Origin: Candidatus Bipolaricaulota bacterium
GTDB taxonomy: Bacteria > Bipolaricaulota > Bipolaricaulia > RBG-16-55-9
Direction: 5' to 3'
Assembly (NCBI GenBank): GCA_015487455.1
Contig: WFPR01000233.1
Coordinates: 1 to 5,559, forward strand
Length of the DNA stretch: 5,559 bases
How positions within the stretch are numbered: the stretch's first letter is position 1; each line of letters starts with the position of its first letter. Of this stretch, positions 5,260 to 5,559 are shown one piece after another. The position numbers and the translations under genes are program-made. Below the pieces are notes generated by a model. It searched no databases. It was not told the DNA's origin and worked only from the letters and a program-made list of their open reading frames with translations.

Positions 5260-5559
5260 ATGCTCCGCGCTCTGGGGCTCCGCCGTCGGGAGCTGTGGGC
5301 CTGGGCCCTCTACGACTGGGCCAACTCCGCGTTCGCCACCACGGTGATGGCCGCGGTGCTCCCCGTCTTCTACGCCGACGTGGCCGCCGCCCCCCTGCCC
5401 CCGCCCCTGAGGACGGCGTATTGGGGCTACACCGCCGCCGTCGCGCTGGGGCTCACGGCGCTGCTCGCCCCCGTGCTGGGGGCCGTCGCCGACGCCCAGG
5501 GCACGAAAAAGCGGTTTCTAGCGCTGTTCGCGGGGCTGGGGATCGGGGCGACGGCCCCC
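5260..5559 (+). CDS. UMF1/Atg22-like MFS transporter, 3' end beyond window
   Basis: First 100 residues of a major facilitator superfamily membrane transporter of the UMF1 (Atg22-like, vacuole-effluxer) group. The diagnostic N-terminal segment WAWALYDWANSAFATTVMAA (13-32) begins TM1; TM2 covers about 55-76; the MFS loop GAVADAQGTKKR (74-85) precedes TM3, and the window ends inside TM3. Substrate is not predictable. The frame is open to the right edge. The ATG at 5260 sits directly after GAGGG (5255-5259), which is too close for a normal SD, so initiation may rely on coupling with the lipoprotein gene ending at 5231, or the true start may be slightly downstream. The 28-bp gap holds no convincing promoter. 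Confidence 0.85.
   Translation, partial: MLRALGLRRRELWAWALYDWANSAFATTVMAAVLPVFYADVAAAPLPPPLRTAYWGYTAAVALGLTALLAPVLGAVADAQGTKKRFLALFAGLGIGATAP

Noticed and set aside
1..5559. Mobile element, CRISPR, tRNA or rRNA
   Set aside because: No transposase, terminal repeats, spacer-repeat pattern or RNA-gene motif was seen; gaps between genes are all under 70 bp.

Overview
This is a gene-dense bacterial window of roughly 70% GC (judged by eye). It holds seven genes, five complete and one cut at each edge. Sigma70-type promoter hexamers with 17-bp spacing can be seen. At one divergent intergenic region both start codons lie only 8 bp past the -10, which suggests leaderless mRNAs. Leaderless transcription with very high GC is common in Deinococcota and Actinobacteria, but nothing here fixes the phylum and I do not name one.

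Left to right, plus strand: (1) the C-terminal part of an oligopeptide/dipeptide-type ABC permease (2-1084). A DppB/OppB-like end runs in the same frame into a DppC/OppC-like domain, so the two permeases appear fused, and the usual EAA coupling loop of the OppC half is not visible. (2) A protein with a metallophosphoesterase-like layout that has lost nearly all metal ligands (1091-1819). A strong promoter with a CIRCE-like inverted repeat lies inside the tail of the preceding gene. (3) A bacterial protein related to archaeo-eukaryotic release factor 1 (baeRF-type, 1885-3057) with GGL where GGQ would stand. (4) A HAD-family phosphatase/phosphomutase (3102-3761) whose Shine-Dalgarno lies in the loop of a 10-bp hairpin ending one base before the ATG.

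Gene 4 meets a convergent esterase (minus strand, 3758-4774) with a 4-bp overlap. The esterase and a small lipoprotein (4842-5231) diverge from a 67-bp region in which predicted -35, -10 and ATG positions are mirror-symmetric around base 4808. The lipoprotein is followed after 28 bp by the start of a UMF1/Atg22-like MFS transporter that runs off the right edge (5260-5559).

Genes 2, 3 and 4 are co-directional with short gaps and could form a transcription unit. Genes 6 and 7 form a second one. The only physiological theme I can support is membrane transport at both ends around a ribosome-factor/pseudoenzyme/HAD cluster; a joint function for that cluster is inference. I see no RNA gene, insertion sequence, CRISPR array or classic intrinsic terminator.
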